This document shows, one piece after another, positions 18,276 to 28,056 of a DNA stretch of 64,000 nt. The notes beneath the pieces were generated by a model. That model had not been told where the DNA came from. It worked only from the letters and a program-made list of their open reading frames with translations, and did no database searches. Position numbers and translations under genes: made by a program. The stretch comes from Pycnococcus provasolii (Eukaryota > Chlorophyta > Pseudoscourfieldiophyceae > Pseudoscourfieldiales). Positions within the stretch are counted from its first letter, which is position 1. Every line of letters begins with the position of its first letter. The stretch is taken from NCBI GenBank assembly GCA_049487715.1, contig CP150568.1, forward strand, positions 1 to 64,000. Reading direction: 5' to 3'.

Positions 18276-19844
18276 TCACCGCTCGCTCTTCTCATCTGCA
18301 TCACTAGATTCGTCTTCGACCACAACCTTGTCGTGGCTTGCAAAGCCGCCCACCGCATCCTGCTTCTCGTGGTCCCAGGGTATGCCGTGCTTCTTTGCAA
18401 ACGCCCAACGGCAAAGACGGCACTGAGAGTGCACGCGCGTGAAATTGAACTTTGCCACGAACCAATGCGGCAGTGGCTTGCGGCGCCAAGCGTGGTACTC
18501 TTCGTACGCCGTTTCGTTCGAAGAGAGGTACCTCAGGTGAGCAGCCAACGCCGCCACGTCGCCGCCAAAGTCGGCGACATGCACGATGCTGTGCTCCGGA
18601 ACGTACTCGAGCACGTTCGGCGCGCCAAGATACACGGGAAGCGTTCCCGATGCTAGCGATCCCCACAGCTTCTCTGTGATGTAGTCATTCACGTTTTGGT
18701 TCTCAAACGCCAGGTGGAACGCGTACTCACGCATCACCGCGCCCTTGTTTCCGCCAGATACGCCACGCGGGAAATTGCTGTTGTGGAGGCACCAAGACAT
18801 CGCATCGACGCGCATGTGCTTCATGAGCTCCTTCACGAACTTCTCGCGATCGTTCAGGCTGTAGCAGTTGCGCGCCAGGAACGACGCGCCCTTGATGACC
18901 TCACTCCACGCGACTGGTGAACCTTGTATGTCGTACTCTGCGGCGCTGTAGTATGGCACAGGAACCACGCTCCTCATGTCCGTGGTGGACCAGAAGTGGT
19001 TCTCGTCGTTGTCATTCATGTTCAAAGCGGGGTAGTACGCCGGGCCTTCCATGCTCTGCGTGATTGTCCACGGAGTTCCGTCGATTTTGATGTTGCGTAT
19101 CAGACCACGCACCGTGCCAACACGACACGGCACGTCGCACGCAACGAGGCGCGTGCCAGGAATGTCTTGCACGGAGACGAACACCTTCTCTTCAATGCCA
19201 TAGTGCGAAGTTGCAGCTTGATGAGGCCGCGGCTTATCGGACCTCACGACGTCGTTATGCTTATTGATGCGGCTACGAAGCTTGGCTTTGATATCCGCGA
19301 TTCGGTCTCTCGCGCGTGCCACTTTCGCCATCATCTCCTCGTGCCTCCGCACGTGGATCTTCACGACAATGTGCTTCGAAGCCTCCTCCTCCGTGACTGT
19401 CGGTGCGTCTAGGAAGCTGGCTACACGAAGATCTTCACGCAGTGCCGCGGACGCTTCGAAATCTTCGTTGAGCGACGGCGGCGGCGGCACCGGCACGTCC
19501 TCATCCCCAGTAGTTTCCGTCGCGTCGTCCTCACGTAGTGCCGCAGACGCTTCGAAATCTTCGTTGAGCGACGGCGGCGGCGGCACGTCCTCATCCCCAG
19601 TAGTTTCCGTCGCGTCGTCCGTGTCGCCGCGCTTGTGCTCCAAGTTTGCAGTCGGCAAGTCAGCGCTGCCCCGCACGCCTGGCACCGTCTGCGTGCCTCC
19701 GAGCCCATACGTTCTGAACGCGACGAAAGCCGCGAGGTAAAAGACACCGATCCCGACCACTAGAGCTTCGCAGGTGCACCATCTCGCGTTGGCGTGGTTG
19801 CGGCCGCGTCGGACGACGGTGCTGAGCATGCCGCGGCGCGGCAT
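18276..19844 (-). CDS. GT10-family alpha-1,3-fucosyltransferase
   Basis: Length 522 residues, type II Golgi topology: a short basic cytosolic tail, a membrane anchor at about 27-46 (VVGIGVFYLAAFVAF), an acidic/proline stem with a tandem duplication, and a catalytic domain from about 200. The diagnostic GT10 signature AFENQNVNDYITEKLW followed by SGTLPVYLGAPNVLEYVP is intact, as is the upstream acceptor-side region (YYPALNMNDNDENHFWST). A C-terminal CRLCRW pair may form a disulfide. It should transfer fucose from GDP-fucose to N-glycan or other acceptor GlcNAc; linkage is inferred from the family. A GDP-sugar-type transporter lies 3 kb away. Confidence 0.9.
   Translation of the reverse strand: MPRRGMLSTVVRRGRNHANARWCTCEALVVGIGVFYLAAFVAFRTYGLGGTQTVPGVRGSADLPTANLEHKRGDTDDATETTGDEDVPPPPSLNEDFEASAALREDDATETTGDEDVPVPPPPSLNEDFEASAALREDLRVASFLDAPTVTEEEASKHIVVKIHVRRHEEMMAKVARARDRIADIKAKLRSRINKHNDVVRSDKPRPHQAATSHYGIEEKVFVSVQDIPGTRLVACDVPCRVGTVRGLIRNIKIDGTPWTITQSMEGPAYYPALNMNDNDENHFWSTTDMRSVVPVPYYSAAEYDIQGSPVAWSEVIKGASFLARNCYSLNDREKFVKELMKHMRVDAMSWCLHNSNFPRGVSGGNKGAVMREYAFHLAFENQNVNDYITEKLWGSLASGTLPVYLGAPNVLEYVPEHSIVHVADFGGDVAALAAHLRYLSSNETAYEEYHAWRRKPLPHWFVAKFNFTRVHSQCRLCRWAFAKKHGIPWDHEKQDAVGGFASHDKVVVEDESSDADEKSER
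19428..19625 (-). repeat. Tandem duplication in fucosyltransferase stem
   Basis: Two copies of roughly 95 bases, nearly identical at the DNA level, encode DDATETTGDEDV, then a proline run, then SLNEDFEASAALRED. One copy has an extra VP pair. Near-identity suggests a recent duplication or active length variation. Confidence 0.88.
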
Positions 19845-20199
19845 GCACGTGGAAAAATGTATCGCTTAAGGTGCGAATGACAAACCTTGTTGCCCAATCT
19901 CATCCCAGTTAAGGTTAGATAGATCCCAGTTGCCCCAACGCCCAAGAAAGAAACCATCATCAACGGCGGATCCCCGATAATGGAGGAGACCGGAGCGACA
20001 CGTTGGAAAAAGTGTCCCTATCGCCCTTGGATAAAAAGTGCATTTGACATTTGACGGAGGAGCGGCGATATTTATTTCCACCTCGAAAACACGGGGCACC
20101 TACCTCGCCGAAGAAAACGCGTCTGCCTCCCTCCCCTCCCTCCCTCGGCCACCTCACCCTGCACTCCAGCACAACACGCGCACGCAAACACACACGACG
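19845..20199. promoter_or_regulatory. Divergent spacer, fucosyltransferase / MTFP1
   Basis: Nothing recognised beyond AT-rich sequence in the middle and CT-rich sequence near the MTFP1 ATG. The open frame continues upstream of 20200 but without conserved sequence. Confidence 0.35.
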
Positions 20200-21171
20200 A
20201 TGCTGCAACGCTGCTATAATAACCCGCGGCACACGCGTACTCGTGCTGCCCCCGCTGCTCGTCGCGCTCATAGGAGCGGACGACGCGGAAACTTGCCTCC
20301 CCTGAAGGCGGCGGCGGGATGCGTCGGCGAACTCTGCGAAGACCCGTGGGGGCAGGATGAAGACGTCGCCAACGGCGAGGATGTCGACATCTACCGCGAT
20401 ACCGCACTTAGGTACGCCGGATACGCCAACGAGGTGGGCGAGTCGTTCGCAGTCTTCCTGCCGCCGTTCGGCGTGCCGCTGTCGTACGCCGTCGCAATCA
20501 CGTACGTCTGCTTTGACAGCGTGGACAAGGGCAAGCGTGCGCAGAAGAAGGAGTTCGAGTTCACGCAAGTCGACGACGACGGATCGCCCGCGCTCGCGTT
20601 TGGAAGTGCCGCAGCGGACGCGATGGTGTGGCAGCTGCTCGCCTCCGTCGCCGTGCCTGGATCTGTCATACACACCACAGTTGCCGCGACCAGCCACCTC
20701 ATCCACGACACGGACGTCGGAAGTGCGGCGCACGCCACCGTGTTGGCTCAAGTTGGCCAAGACTTGGCACCAGCGCTGGACGTCGCCGAGGCGTGGACGC
20801 CCACACTCGTCGGACTTGCCGCGATTCCCATGATTGTGCACCCGATCGACGAGGCTATTCACAAGCTCCTCAACGTGAGCCTTCGTCCGGCGATACGAGA
20901 CGTTGCCACCTTGCAGCTTGGCGACGCGGCGGGTGCGGTGGTTCGGGCGATGCTCATGGCTTCGGGTAATGACGACACGCAACAGGAGGTTTTGGAGGAT
21001 GAGCAACTGCTCGGAGTGACTGTGGATTCGAACGACGAATTTGATGTGACGATCGAGCCAGCAAAGGACGTGGCGACTTGGACGACTCGTGCCGCAATCC
21101 TCGTTTGTGGCGCCTCTGCTCCTTTCGGGCTCTTTGCAATCAGTGATGCTGTTTTTGGCACGGTGCATTGA
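20200..21171 (+). CDS. Mitochondrial fission process protein 1 (MTFP1/MTP18 family)
   Basis: Length 323 residues from ATG 20200, chosen because the Arg-rich stretch that follows (MLQRCYNNPRHTRTRAA...) is a plausible mitochondrial presequence. The signature RYAGYANEVGESFAVFLPP, then LSYAVAITYVCFDSVDKGK, is the MTP18 family hallmark (RYLGYANEVGEAFR...YVxADxxDKGKK). Several hydrophobic segments follow, as expected for an inner-membrane protein that influences mitochondrial division. The C-terminal part contains an acidic insert not typical of animal members. Convergent with EMC2. Confidence 0.9.
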   Translation: MLQRCYNNPRHTRTRAAPAARRAHRSGRRGNLPPLKAAAGCVGELCEDPWGQDEDVANGEDVDIYRDTALRYAGYANEVGESFAVFLPPFGVPLSYAVAITYVCFDSVDKGKRAQKKEFEFTQVDDDGSPALAFGSAAADAMVWQLLASVAVPGSVIHTTVAATSHLIHDTDVGSAAHATVLAQVGQDLAPALDVAEAWTPTLVGLAAIPMIVHPIDEAIHKLLNVSLRPAIRDVATLQLGDAAGAVVRAMLMASGNDDTQQEVLEDEQLLGVTVDSNDEFDVTIEPAKDVATWTTRAAILVCGASAPFGLFAISDAVFGTVH

Positions 21172-21283
21172 GCTAAAACTTTTCAATAAGCAATTACGCG
21201 AGAATCAGGGGGAAGAAGATAAATGCGGCGCAACGACGACCGAATTAAAATTCAATTTTGGAAAGAATAACACTAAGAACGCC

Positions 21284-21492
21284 CATTCAGTCATGTAAGA
21301 GTTTACCTTCGTCCAACGGGTCATCCATTCACACCATTTCAGCAGCGCAATTCAGCAGCGCATTTTTTTTCCATGGCGCTGGTGATTTCGAAGCTGCTAT
21401 GAGCCCCGCTTCTCGCTGGCGTCCGTCGTGAGAGCTCCACTTGAGCTTCAGAGTCACGCTTCAAGCGGCAAGATCCAACATATGGGAAAAGA
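21284..21492. repeat. Two-copy dispersed element, copy 1
   Basis: Shares ordered blocks with 37052-37245: CATTCAGTCATGTAA, CTTCGTCCAACGG, TCACACCA, GCTGGTGATTTCGA, GCGTC, CGTGAGAG, TCCACTTG and TCCAAC followed by CATAT. Both copies lie in convergent intergenic spacers. It could be a structured non-coding RNA or a small mobile element; strand is undetermined. Confidence 0.8.
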
Positions 21493-21537
21493 AGTAAGAT
21501 TACGAAAGATGAAAGAAACAAAGTTACTCACTCCTTC

Positions 21538-22506
21538 CTAGTCGTCGAGACAGTCAGGAATGTCGCCGAGCATATCCAATACCGCCGCCTGAGCTGTAGC
21601 GGCGAGATCCGGATCCACCTTGGCATACAACTTCTTGAGCTGTTTGCTCGCGAGGCGTGCAACGTTAACATCAATCTCTTCCATTGCTGCTGTCGCGCCG
21701 CCTCGCCCGCTAGATGAGGCGCCAGCTTTCTTCGACGCCATGGACGACACGCACGCGAGCAGCGACCAGAGGACGCGAGGATGTGCGCCGGCGCAGAGTT
21801 CACAGGCGGTGCAGAGGTGTTTGTACGCGACTATTTTTTCCTCGAGGTTCGTCGCATACGATAGCAACGTTTCACCAAGCCGCAAATGGTGGCAGAATGT
21901 GTGTGGCTGGATGAGTATGAGTTCCTCGAGGCAGAAAGCCGCCTGCTTGTGCATACCAGCCTCCAGGTAGAGGTCCGCCAGCTCCGCCCATCCGTCGGCA
22001 TCTGCCATGTAGTGGTTGAGGAAGTGGTTGAGTGCCTTGATGGCTGACTGCAGGTCGCCAGCCGTTCGTTCGATGGCCACCATCCGCTTCAGCACCATCT
22101 GGCTGCTTGGGTGCTCTTGTAGGAGTTTGGCGTACGTCGCCCTCGCTCCGTCAATGTCCCCGCTCGCCTCCTCCACCATGCCACGCAATCTGCCCGCGCG
22201 TATGCTTCCTGGGAACCGCGACTCAAGGCGGCTGACGCATCTGTCCGCAACCTCGACGTCCCCGCACTCGCACGCGGCGATTGCGACTTGCTCGTATATG
22301 AGGAAGCGCTCCTCGTCAGGCACGGGCTTGATCGCGCTGCTCTTCAGGAACGCGTCCCCGTGTGTGGACACGAGTTGTGCGTCTTTCCTCTGCGTTTCTC
22401 GCATCAGCGTGAGTAGGCGGCGCACGCTGTTCATCGACGTCTTCTTCGCGGACGAGATCTCCGCCTTGAGTGCGGCGACTTCCGTCAACGACAAGGAGGT
22501 GGCCAT
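21538..22506 (-). CDS. EMC2: ER membrane protein complex subunit 2 (EMC2)
   Basis: Length 322 residues, soluble TPR protein close to the usual about 300. Helical repeat pairs run through the protein (ERFLIYEQVAIAACECGDVE, ATYAKLLQEHPSSQMVLKRM, ADGWAELADLYLEAGMHKQA, AAFCLEELILIQPHTF, RLGETLLSYATNLEEKI). LNHFLNHYMADADGWAELA and EELILIQPH are characteristic of EMC2/TTC35. It caps the cytosolic side of the ER insertase that places tail-anchored and multi-pass proteins in the membrane. Divergent from the AP2 gene. Confidence 0.94.
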   Translation of the reverse strand: MATSLSLTEVAALKAEISSAKKTSMNSVRRLLTLMRETQRKDAQLVSTHGDAFLKSSAIKPVPDEERFLIYEQVAIAACECGDVEVADRCVSRLESRFPGSIRAGRLRGMVEEASGDIDGARATYAKLLQEHPSSQMVLKRMVAIERTAGDLQSAIKALNHFLNHYMADADGWAELADLYLEAGMHKQAAFCLEELILIQPHTFCHHLRLGETLLSYATNLEEKIVAYKHLCTACELCAGAHPRVLWSLLACVSSMASKKAGASSSGRGGATAAMEEIDVNVARLASKQLKKLYAKVDPDLAATAQAAVLDMLGDIPDCLDD

Positions 22507-22961
22507 CGCGGACGCACGAAGGGTGTGGATGAAGAGGCGGCTGGGGGGCGGGAGGAGGGAAGGGAAGGGGAGGAGGGAGGGAGGGCCCCCATGCTAACCC
22601 TAACGGGAAGGTAAAACCCTAACCCAGGAGGAGGATTGAGGAGGAGGATTGCTTGTTGTTGCCTTTGCCTCCCTCCAGATCCTCCCTCGAGTTCCGGGTG
22701 CCCCACTCCCCCTTCCCTTCCCTTATTCCTACCTGTGGTGTCACAAAGTCGTCTCGTCCCTCCCCTCCCACCTCCCACCTCCTACTCACCCGTAGCCATG
22801 CCCGCCGCTCGGCGCACACGGATCCTTACTGGGATTATGGGACGGTGTGACAAACATGCCAGACCACATACAACCACGCACTGGCACAACACGCACACGC
22901 ACACGCACGCTCGACGAATAAGACCACATACCTCCTTCATAGTCGGTGAACTCATCTCATC
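22507..22961. promoter_or_regulatory. Divergent spacer EMC2/AP2 with telomere-like motifs
   Basis: Two telo-box-like motifs, CTAACCCTAAC (22594-22604) and AAACCCTAACCC (22614-22625), lie about 90-120 bp from the EMC2 ATG. The rest is CT-rich (22650-22800), with an ACACGCACACGCAC microsatellite near 22888-22910. Confidence 0.5.
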
Positions 22962-24512
22962 ATGGCCTCTGGATACGCGCCGTGGCACGCCGGCGCACAC
23001 GAAGTCGACCTCCTCGACAACTTCCTCGCGTCGTGGACCAGCAACAACAACAACAACAATAACAATAACAATAACAACAGCAATGTCAGCCACGAAGAAA
23101 TGCACGACGAGGCTTGGCTCTGCGAGGCGCTGCTCAGCACTCACCCCGACAGTGATGATGTCACGCAGTGGGTATACCAGCACCACGAACATGAACACAA
23201 CCAACACCAACACCAATACCAACACCAACACCAACACCACCAACTTGCAAACGCGTTCCTAGCACCAGAATGGGATCTCGCGAGCTGCGACCATCTGCCA
23301 ACTGCAAGGTATCATCACCACAACACCTTCATGCCGTTGCCGCCGCCGCCGCCGGCATCACCGCCTCCTCAGCAGCACCGCCTTACCAAACCAAGGCGCA
23401 AGCCACCTCCACCGCCACCAGTGAACGCACTGCTGCCACCACTTCCGCCGCCACCGCCGCCGTCGGCGCAATCACCACAACGACCACCGCCGCCGCCGCC
23501 ACCACCACCTCAGCCAACGGCAATCACGTCTCGGCCGAGGCTAGTCGCCCGGCGTACAACGCCACCATCCACGCTCAGCGGATATCGTGGCGTTGCTCTA
23601 CACCGTGCAACGGGACGTTTCGAGGCTCACATCTGGCACGAAAGCAAACAGCTGTATCTTGGTAGCTTCGTCAAGGAGGTGGACGCAGCTCGCGCGTACG
23701 ATTTTGCGTACCTCAAGCTCAAGGCAATGTCGATCGAGTTCTGGCGCAGCGTCGCTTCCTATGCGTTTGCAATCTCACCGACTCGTACCGACACACCGAC
23801 AGAAGAAACTTCGTCACCCACAGCCGCCCACGCCGATGTGTCGCAGCACGTTAGCAAGGATGTTAAGCAGAGCATTGACGAGGCGGACCGACTCGTGCAC
23901 AACTTTCCGCTCAACGCGATACCTAGCAATCACGCGAAGAATCCCGCCACGGCGAAGTTCATGCGCCAGCTCCTTGAAGCGAGGGCGCAGAGGACCGGAG
24001 GAAACGACGAAAATGCGCGTGCAGGCGATGAGGCGCGGCAGCTTGCGCACGAGGTCATCAACCTATCACCAGCCGAATTCGCGCTGGCGTTGCGCCGCAC
24101 GAGTGCGGGCTTTGCACGAGGCACGAGCGAGCTGCGCGGCGTCAGCTACAGGGAGAGCACAAATCGATACGAGGCACGAATTGGAAGATTTGCTGGCAAA
24201 AAGTACACATACCTCGGCACGTTTCTGGGAGGAGAGGAGGCTGCGCGCGCATACGATCGAGCCGCTGTCGTGAGCCGTGGGAAGGAGGCGGTGACCAATT
24301 TCCCTCTGCACCAGTACTCTGATCTCCTCAGCCGTGTACAAATTGCAACCGACGACCAGCTCCGTGTCATGGAGCAGGAAGTCGTCACACCGTCAGGCGC
24401 TGTTGCGCGCCGACGCAGCTCTAGTTATTCTGGTGGTGCTTCGACTGGTGCATCCAGCGCGAGTACCGGCGGGACAGTGAAGCGCACGAAAAGTGGAACC
24501 GTTTTCAGTTAA
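22962..24512 (+). CDS. Double AP2/ERF-domain transcription factor
   Basis: Length 516 residues. The N-terminus is low complexity: an Asn run (AAC/AAT repeat at 23041-23082), Gln/His repeats and long proline runs. Two AP2 domains follow: about 206-250 (GYRGVALHRATGRFEAHIW ... YLGSFVKEVDAARAYDFA) and about 390-445 (LRGVSYRESTNRYEARIG ... YLGTFLGGEEAARAYDRAA, ending VTNFPLHQY). The second is the more complete. AP2 domains bind GC-rich DNA and are widespread in green algae and other plastid-bearing protists. Target genes are unknown. The first domain has an eroded tail (KLKAMSIEFW), so one copy may be structural. Confidence 0.9.
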   Translation: MASGYAPWHAGAHEVDLLDNFLASWTSNNNNNNNNNNNNSNVSHEEMHDEAWLCEALLSTHPDSDDVTQWVYQHHEHEHNQHQHQYQHQHQHHQLANAFLAPEWDLASCDHLPTARYHHHNTFMPLPPPPPASPPPQQHRLTKPRRKPPPPPPVNALLPPLPPPPPPSAQSPQRPPPPPPPPPQPTAITSRPRLVARRTTPPSTLSGYRGVALHRATGRFEAHIWHESKQLYLGSFVKEVDAARAYDFAYLKLKAMSIEFWRSVASYAFAISPTRTDTPTEETSSPTAAHADVSQHVSKDVKQSIDEADRLVHNFPLNAIPSNHAKNPATAKFMRQLLEARAQRTGGNDENARAGDEARQLAHEVINLSPAEFALALRRTSAGFARGTSELRGVSYRESTNRYEARIGRFAGKKYTYLGTFLGGEEAARAYDRAAVVSRGKEAVTNFPLHQYSDLLSRVQIATDDQLRVMEQEVVTPSGAVARRRSSSYSGGASTGASSASTGGTVKRTKSGTVFS

Positions 24513-24684
24513 GCTGTGGATGGGGTGAAAGCCGCGAGGGCGCGGAGGCGTGAAACACCAAATTTTTTGTAAGTTGTAATCGACCTAAGAATGATACGAA
24601 TATGCGACGAACGTTGTGTGTGTGTGCGTGTGTATGTATGTATGTTGAGATAACAAATATGCAACGAGTAACACACCCTTTACT

Positions 24685-25425
24685 CTACTCGTAGAGGTTG
24701 ACCATCACGTTCGGCTTGCTCAGCTTGTGAATGTCAGTCTCGAGCTGCGTCAAGTCCGCCTCGTATCGCTCCTTGCGCTTCTGCTTTGCGGGCGTGTCGA
24801 GGGTGAATGTGAGCTTCTGGTAAGCCTCGTTGAGCTTACCCCACTTCTCCTTCAGGTGCCCCAGCAGCTCGAGGCGGTCCTCCTCGTCCATAGGCTGCAT
24901 TCCCTGCCCAGCGAGCTGCTCCTGCTGCAGGTACCAGTTCTCCACAGCCTGCTTCTCCTCCGCAAGCTTCGACTTAATCTTCTTCAGGTACGTGGGCGTC
25001 TTGCCATAGTCCGACTTCTCCGTCCAGAGCATAGGGTCCGGCGTCTTCTTGCCCGGGTCGGCGAGGATCACCTCGACGGCGTTGGCGGTGACGAAGTTCT
25101 TCGCCGAGACGAGGCCGTGAACGGGCACCTCGGTGCGCCTCGGCACGGGCGGCTTGACGGTCGCCTTTCCCGTTCCACTGTCGTTTGGCTTCTCCGGGTC
25201 GGGCAGCACGGGCTCCATGCTGTGCGACTTGAGGAACTTCGTGGTGTCAGGCGCGACGGTTCCCGGTGGTGCACCGAAGGTTGCGTGCCCGCGTCGGCTC
25301 TGCACGCCCATTTCGAAACTGGCGGGCTGCACCTTTCCCGGGTACTTGGAGATGTGCCTGGGAGGTTTCTCGGGCACCTCGACGGGCCGCGGGATGAGGT
25401 TGTAGATGGACTCCGTGACGACCAT
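24685..25425 (-). CDS. ENKUR: Enkurin, axonemal microtubule inner protein
   Basis: Length 246 residues, matching enkurin along its whole length. The N-terminal ESIYNLIPRP and FLKSHS and the central SAKNFVTANAVEVI are conserved. The C-terminal Enkurin domain (DYGKTPTYLKKIKSKLAEEK ... EEDRLELLGHLKEKWGKLNE ... DTPAKQKRKERYEADLTQLE) ends with the conserved VNLYE-like strand. Enkurin (FAP106) lies inside doublet microtubules and bridges protofilaments. Its presence implies a motile-type axoneme. It is head-to-head with another axonemal gene (ZMYND12-like), 1.1 kb apart. Confidence 0.95.
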   Translation of the reverse strand: MVVTESIYNLIPRPVEVPEKPPRHISKYPGKVQPASFEMGVQSRRGHATFGAPPGTVAPDTTKFLKSHSMEPVLPDPEKPNDSGTGKATVKPPVPRRTEVPVHGLVSAKNFVTANAVEVILADPGKKTPDPMLWTEKSDYGKTPTYLKKIKSKLAEEKQAVENWYLQQEQLAGQGMQPMDEEDRLELLGHLKEKWGKLNEAYQKLTFTLDTPAKQKRKERYEADLTQLETDIHKLSKPNVMVNLYE

Positions 25426-25521
25426 TGCGCTACGAGTAAGTAACCTATGCCCACGAGAGGAAACGAGACGCGAGCTTACAAGGCCCGACCTTCAGAGGCG
25501 CAGAGGCACGCAAGACACCAG

Positions 25522-25553
<32 letters not shown>

Positions 25554-26569
25554 GCCAGAGGGGGCCGGGCTGACGACGGGTAGGGATGGCGGAGAGGCTG
25601 GGAGGGGGGAGGAGGGAGCAGGGCGATGCGGGAGGGGAGGGGAGAGACCTCGAAGGGTGGTTGTTGGGGCATGTCAACGGTCTCCTCCCAACACCAACAC
25701 CAACACCTCCCTCTCCGCCTCGCCCTTGCAGTACATAACTAAGTTCACCCCCTCGGGATCGTCCCCCGCGGAGGGAAGAGGAGAAGAAGAGAAGAGAAGG
25801 CGCTGGAGGGAGCGAGGCGTGCCGTGTGGGAGCGAGCGTTGACGGTGCTTCCGAGCCCACCAACAGCGTAACCTTACTTAGAGCGAACACAAGGATATGA
25901 CATACTATGACCACGGAACTCCACTCTACGACCGAGCCTCTCCGTGGTACAGTCTACCTGTGCTGTAATAAAAGGTTGAAGGGGACTGCTCTCCTCGGAC
26001 CTCGGGAGTCGCACTGGCAACTGGGTTCCCTCGCTTCACGCTTCACGCTTCACGCTTCACGCTTGACGACGCTTCAGTCTTCACGCGCTCCGGACGAGGC
26101 GTCGTCGCTAACAGGAATTCAATTCGCCCCAGGGGATGGCTTTCTTCCTTCCCCTAGGCTCCAGTGACCAGTAAAGTTTAGTAGTAAGTCACGATGGGCT
26201 GGGACACGTTTCCCATGCCGCCTTAAAATTGCGAGATGATGAGCCGATGGTAAGTTAGGGTAGTCACTAGACTACTGCTGTAGTACTACGATACGGCTAA
26301 GACGTTGCTCTGAGCCTCTGAGGTCTTCATGACCAGGGCAAACAACGTAGACTATCGTAGTTATCGTAGTGCTAGTACTACTACAACCGTGTGCATCTGC
26401 GCCAAGACTCTCGCTCTCTCGCCTATTTCTCTCGCCTATTTCTCTCTCGCGTTGGCGTTGGCCTTCTTGGGCAGTTGGGCTCTGCACCGATAACCCACGT
26501 CGCCTCCCCTCCCCTCCCCTTCCGCTTGCGACCCAACCAACGTATCCCACAACAAGGTACAGCACAGCC
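25426..26569. promoter_or_regulatory. Long divergent spacer, enkurin / ZMYND12-like
   Basis: About 1.1 kb without a credible gene. It holds a (CGCTTCA)n tandem at about 26033-26066, a telomere-like GTTAGGGTAG at 26252-26261, and several GTAGTACTAC/ACTACGATA-like palindromes (26265-26305 and 26347-26385). GA/CT-rich tracts occupy 25560-25800. Confidence 0.4.
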
Positions 26570-27826
26570 ATGGCCGAAGAGCTGCCGTACACGCTCTTCT
26601 CGCTCGGACCCGCGCAGCTCCACCAGCTGCACACCGCAAACCTAGTGCCATGCCCGCAGTCGCCGCACGGAAAGTTCTTCGTCATGGCGGAGGTGGCGCA
26701 GCAGCTCTTCCAGGAAACGCCCGCCGCCTTCGCAAAGGACCTCAGGGCGGGACACTACGTCAAAATGGTCTCCGACGCGCCGGCCATCGTCGCCACCGTC
26801 GAGGCGCTCGACATACCGCACGAGTCGGGTTTCAGCGGACGCGCGGACGCGCAGGGAATCGTCCTGCTGCCCCCGGAGACGGTCGAGCAGCTGCTCAGCG
26901 ACAGGCGAAAAACCCACCTCGTGCAGCCGTTCCGCCTCGCGCTGCTCAAGCTAGCGAGCCAGGAGGCGGCGCGCTTCATGGCGAACGGACACTACGAGGC
27001 GGCGCTTCCCATCGCGCTTGACGCCGTCAGGCAAGGACAGGCGCTCTTCCAGCCCGCGCCGGCTCTGCAGCTTTTCCCGCTCTACCTGCTCGCCGCGCAG
27101 GCGCACCTCGGGCTCAAGCGAGCAAAGCCGTGCGAGGAGTTTCTTGGACTCGCGTCGTGGCTTGCGCTCAAGGAGCCCGAGGCGGCAACGCACGTCATGC
27201 GCAGCCAGCTAAGCAGGCTAATGGGCCAGCTCCACGCGCTGCAGGGACGGAGGCAGGAGGCGCTCGCGGCTTTCGCCGACGACGTGTACCACTGCAGCCT
27301 CGAGTACGGCGCGGAGGATGTTCGCACGAGCTTGGGATTTTACAACCTCGCGAAGGTGTTCCACGTTCTGGGCAACACTGAGGAGAGCATGGCATGCAGC
27401 GGCCTCGTCGTTCGAATCTGGCTCACGACTCTGCTGCAGCTCGTGCTTCACGTTGACGTCGCAACGGCGGAGAGCGTTGCTGCCAAGGCGGAGCCTGGAA
27501 GCGCCGCGGCGGGCAGCGGCGGCGGCGCTAACGCCGCCGCCATGGCGGAGATTCCTCTCGGCCGCGCTCAGCTTCTTGAAGTGGCGGACATGCTTGCAGA
27601 TATCTCCTCCATGCGCTCGTCGGCTCTTGGAGACACGCACACGTCGATTGGCGGCACGCACCTTGCCGCAGCCCTTGCTCTTGTTCACGTCGGCGTCGCT
27701 GATCGCGCGCTGGAGCACGTCGACCGCGCGCTTGCGGTATTCCCCGCGACGGAGCGCGACCTGCTGCTTCACAGCCAAGCGGTGTCAAAGCTCGCAAAAG
27801 AGATGCTCGCCGACGAGACGGCATAG
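26570..27826 (+). CDS. ZMYND12-like axonemal TPR protein
   Basis: Length 418 residues from ATG 26570 (CAGCCATGG context). The helical-repeat body QEAARFMANGHYEAALPIAL, PLYLLAAQAHLGLKRAK, LASWLALKEP, ALAAFADDVYHCSLEYG and EDVRTSLGFYNLAKVFHVLG follows ZMYND12 (QKLLFEGKHELAIPAAL..., ANDIYFASCAFGTEDIRTSGGYFHLANIF) closely. The MYND zinc finger of animal ZMYND12 is absent; the N-terminal about 130 residues have no Cys/His cluster. Homologs are associated with axonemal dynein and flagellar motility. Divergent from enkurin, so the two may share a promoter region. Confidence 0.85.
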   Translation: MAEELPYTLFSLGPAQLHQLHTANLVPCPQSPHGKFFVMAEVAQQLFQETPAAFAKDLRAGHYVKMVSDAPAIVATVEALDIPHESGFSGRADAQGIVLLPPETVEQLLSDRRKTHLVQPFRLALLKLASQEAARFMANGHYEAALPIALDAVRQGQALFQPAPALQLFPLYLLAAQAHLGLKRAKPCEEFLGLASWLALKEPEAATHVMRSQLSRLMGQLHALQGRRQEALAAFADDVYHCSLEYGAEDVRTSLGFYNLAKVFHVLGNTEESMACSGLVVRIWLTTLLQLVLHVDVATAESVAAKAEPGSAAAGSGGGANAAAMAEIPLGRAQLLEVADMLADISSMRSSALGDTHTSIGGTHLAAALALVHVGVADRALEHVDRALAVFPATERDLLLHSQAVSKLAKEMLADETA

Positions 27827-28056
27827 CATGCATCTTTGTAACTATTTTCTTGGCGCTCAATCTCTCCCACAGGACGGCCAGCGCAAAGCGCCCCTAATAA
27901 AAGCTTTTGATATTGCTTAGCGTCATGTGAAAAATGTGCCGTGAAGGGCGCGAGTGAATGAATGGGCTCGATGGCGAATGTGAATGGTGTGAAGCAGAGG
28001 CCGTTGGACGGACGGAAGTAAATTACACTAACTCCACTAGACTACTGAAGGAGCAG

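Noticed and set aside
26033-26066. CGCTTCA tandem as a mobile-element scar
   Set aside because: Only about four short units, with no flanking inverted repeats or target duplication.
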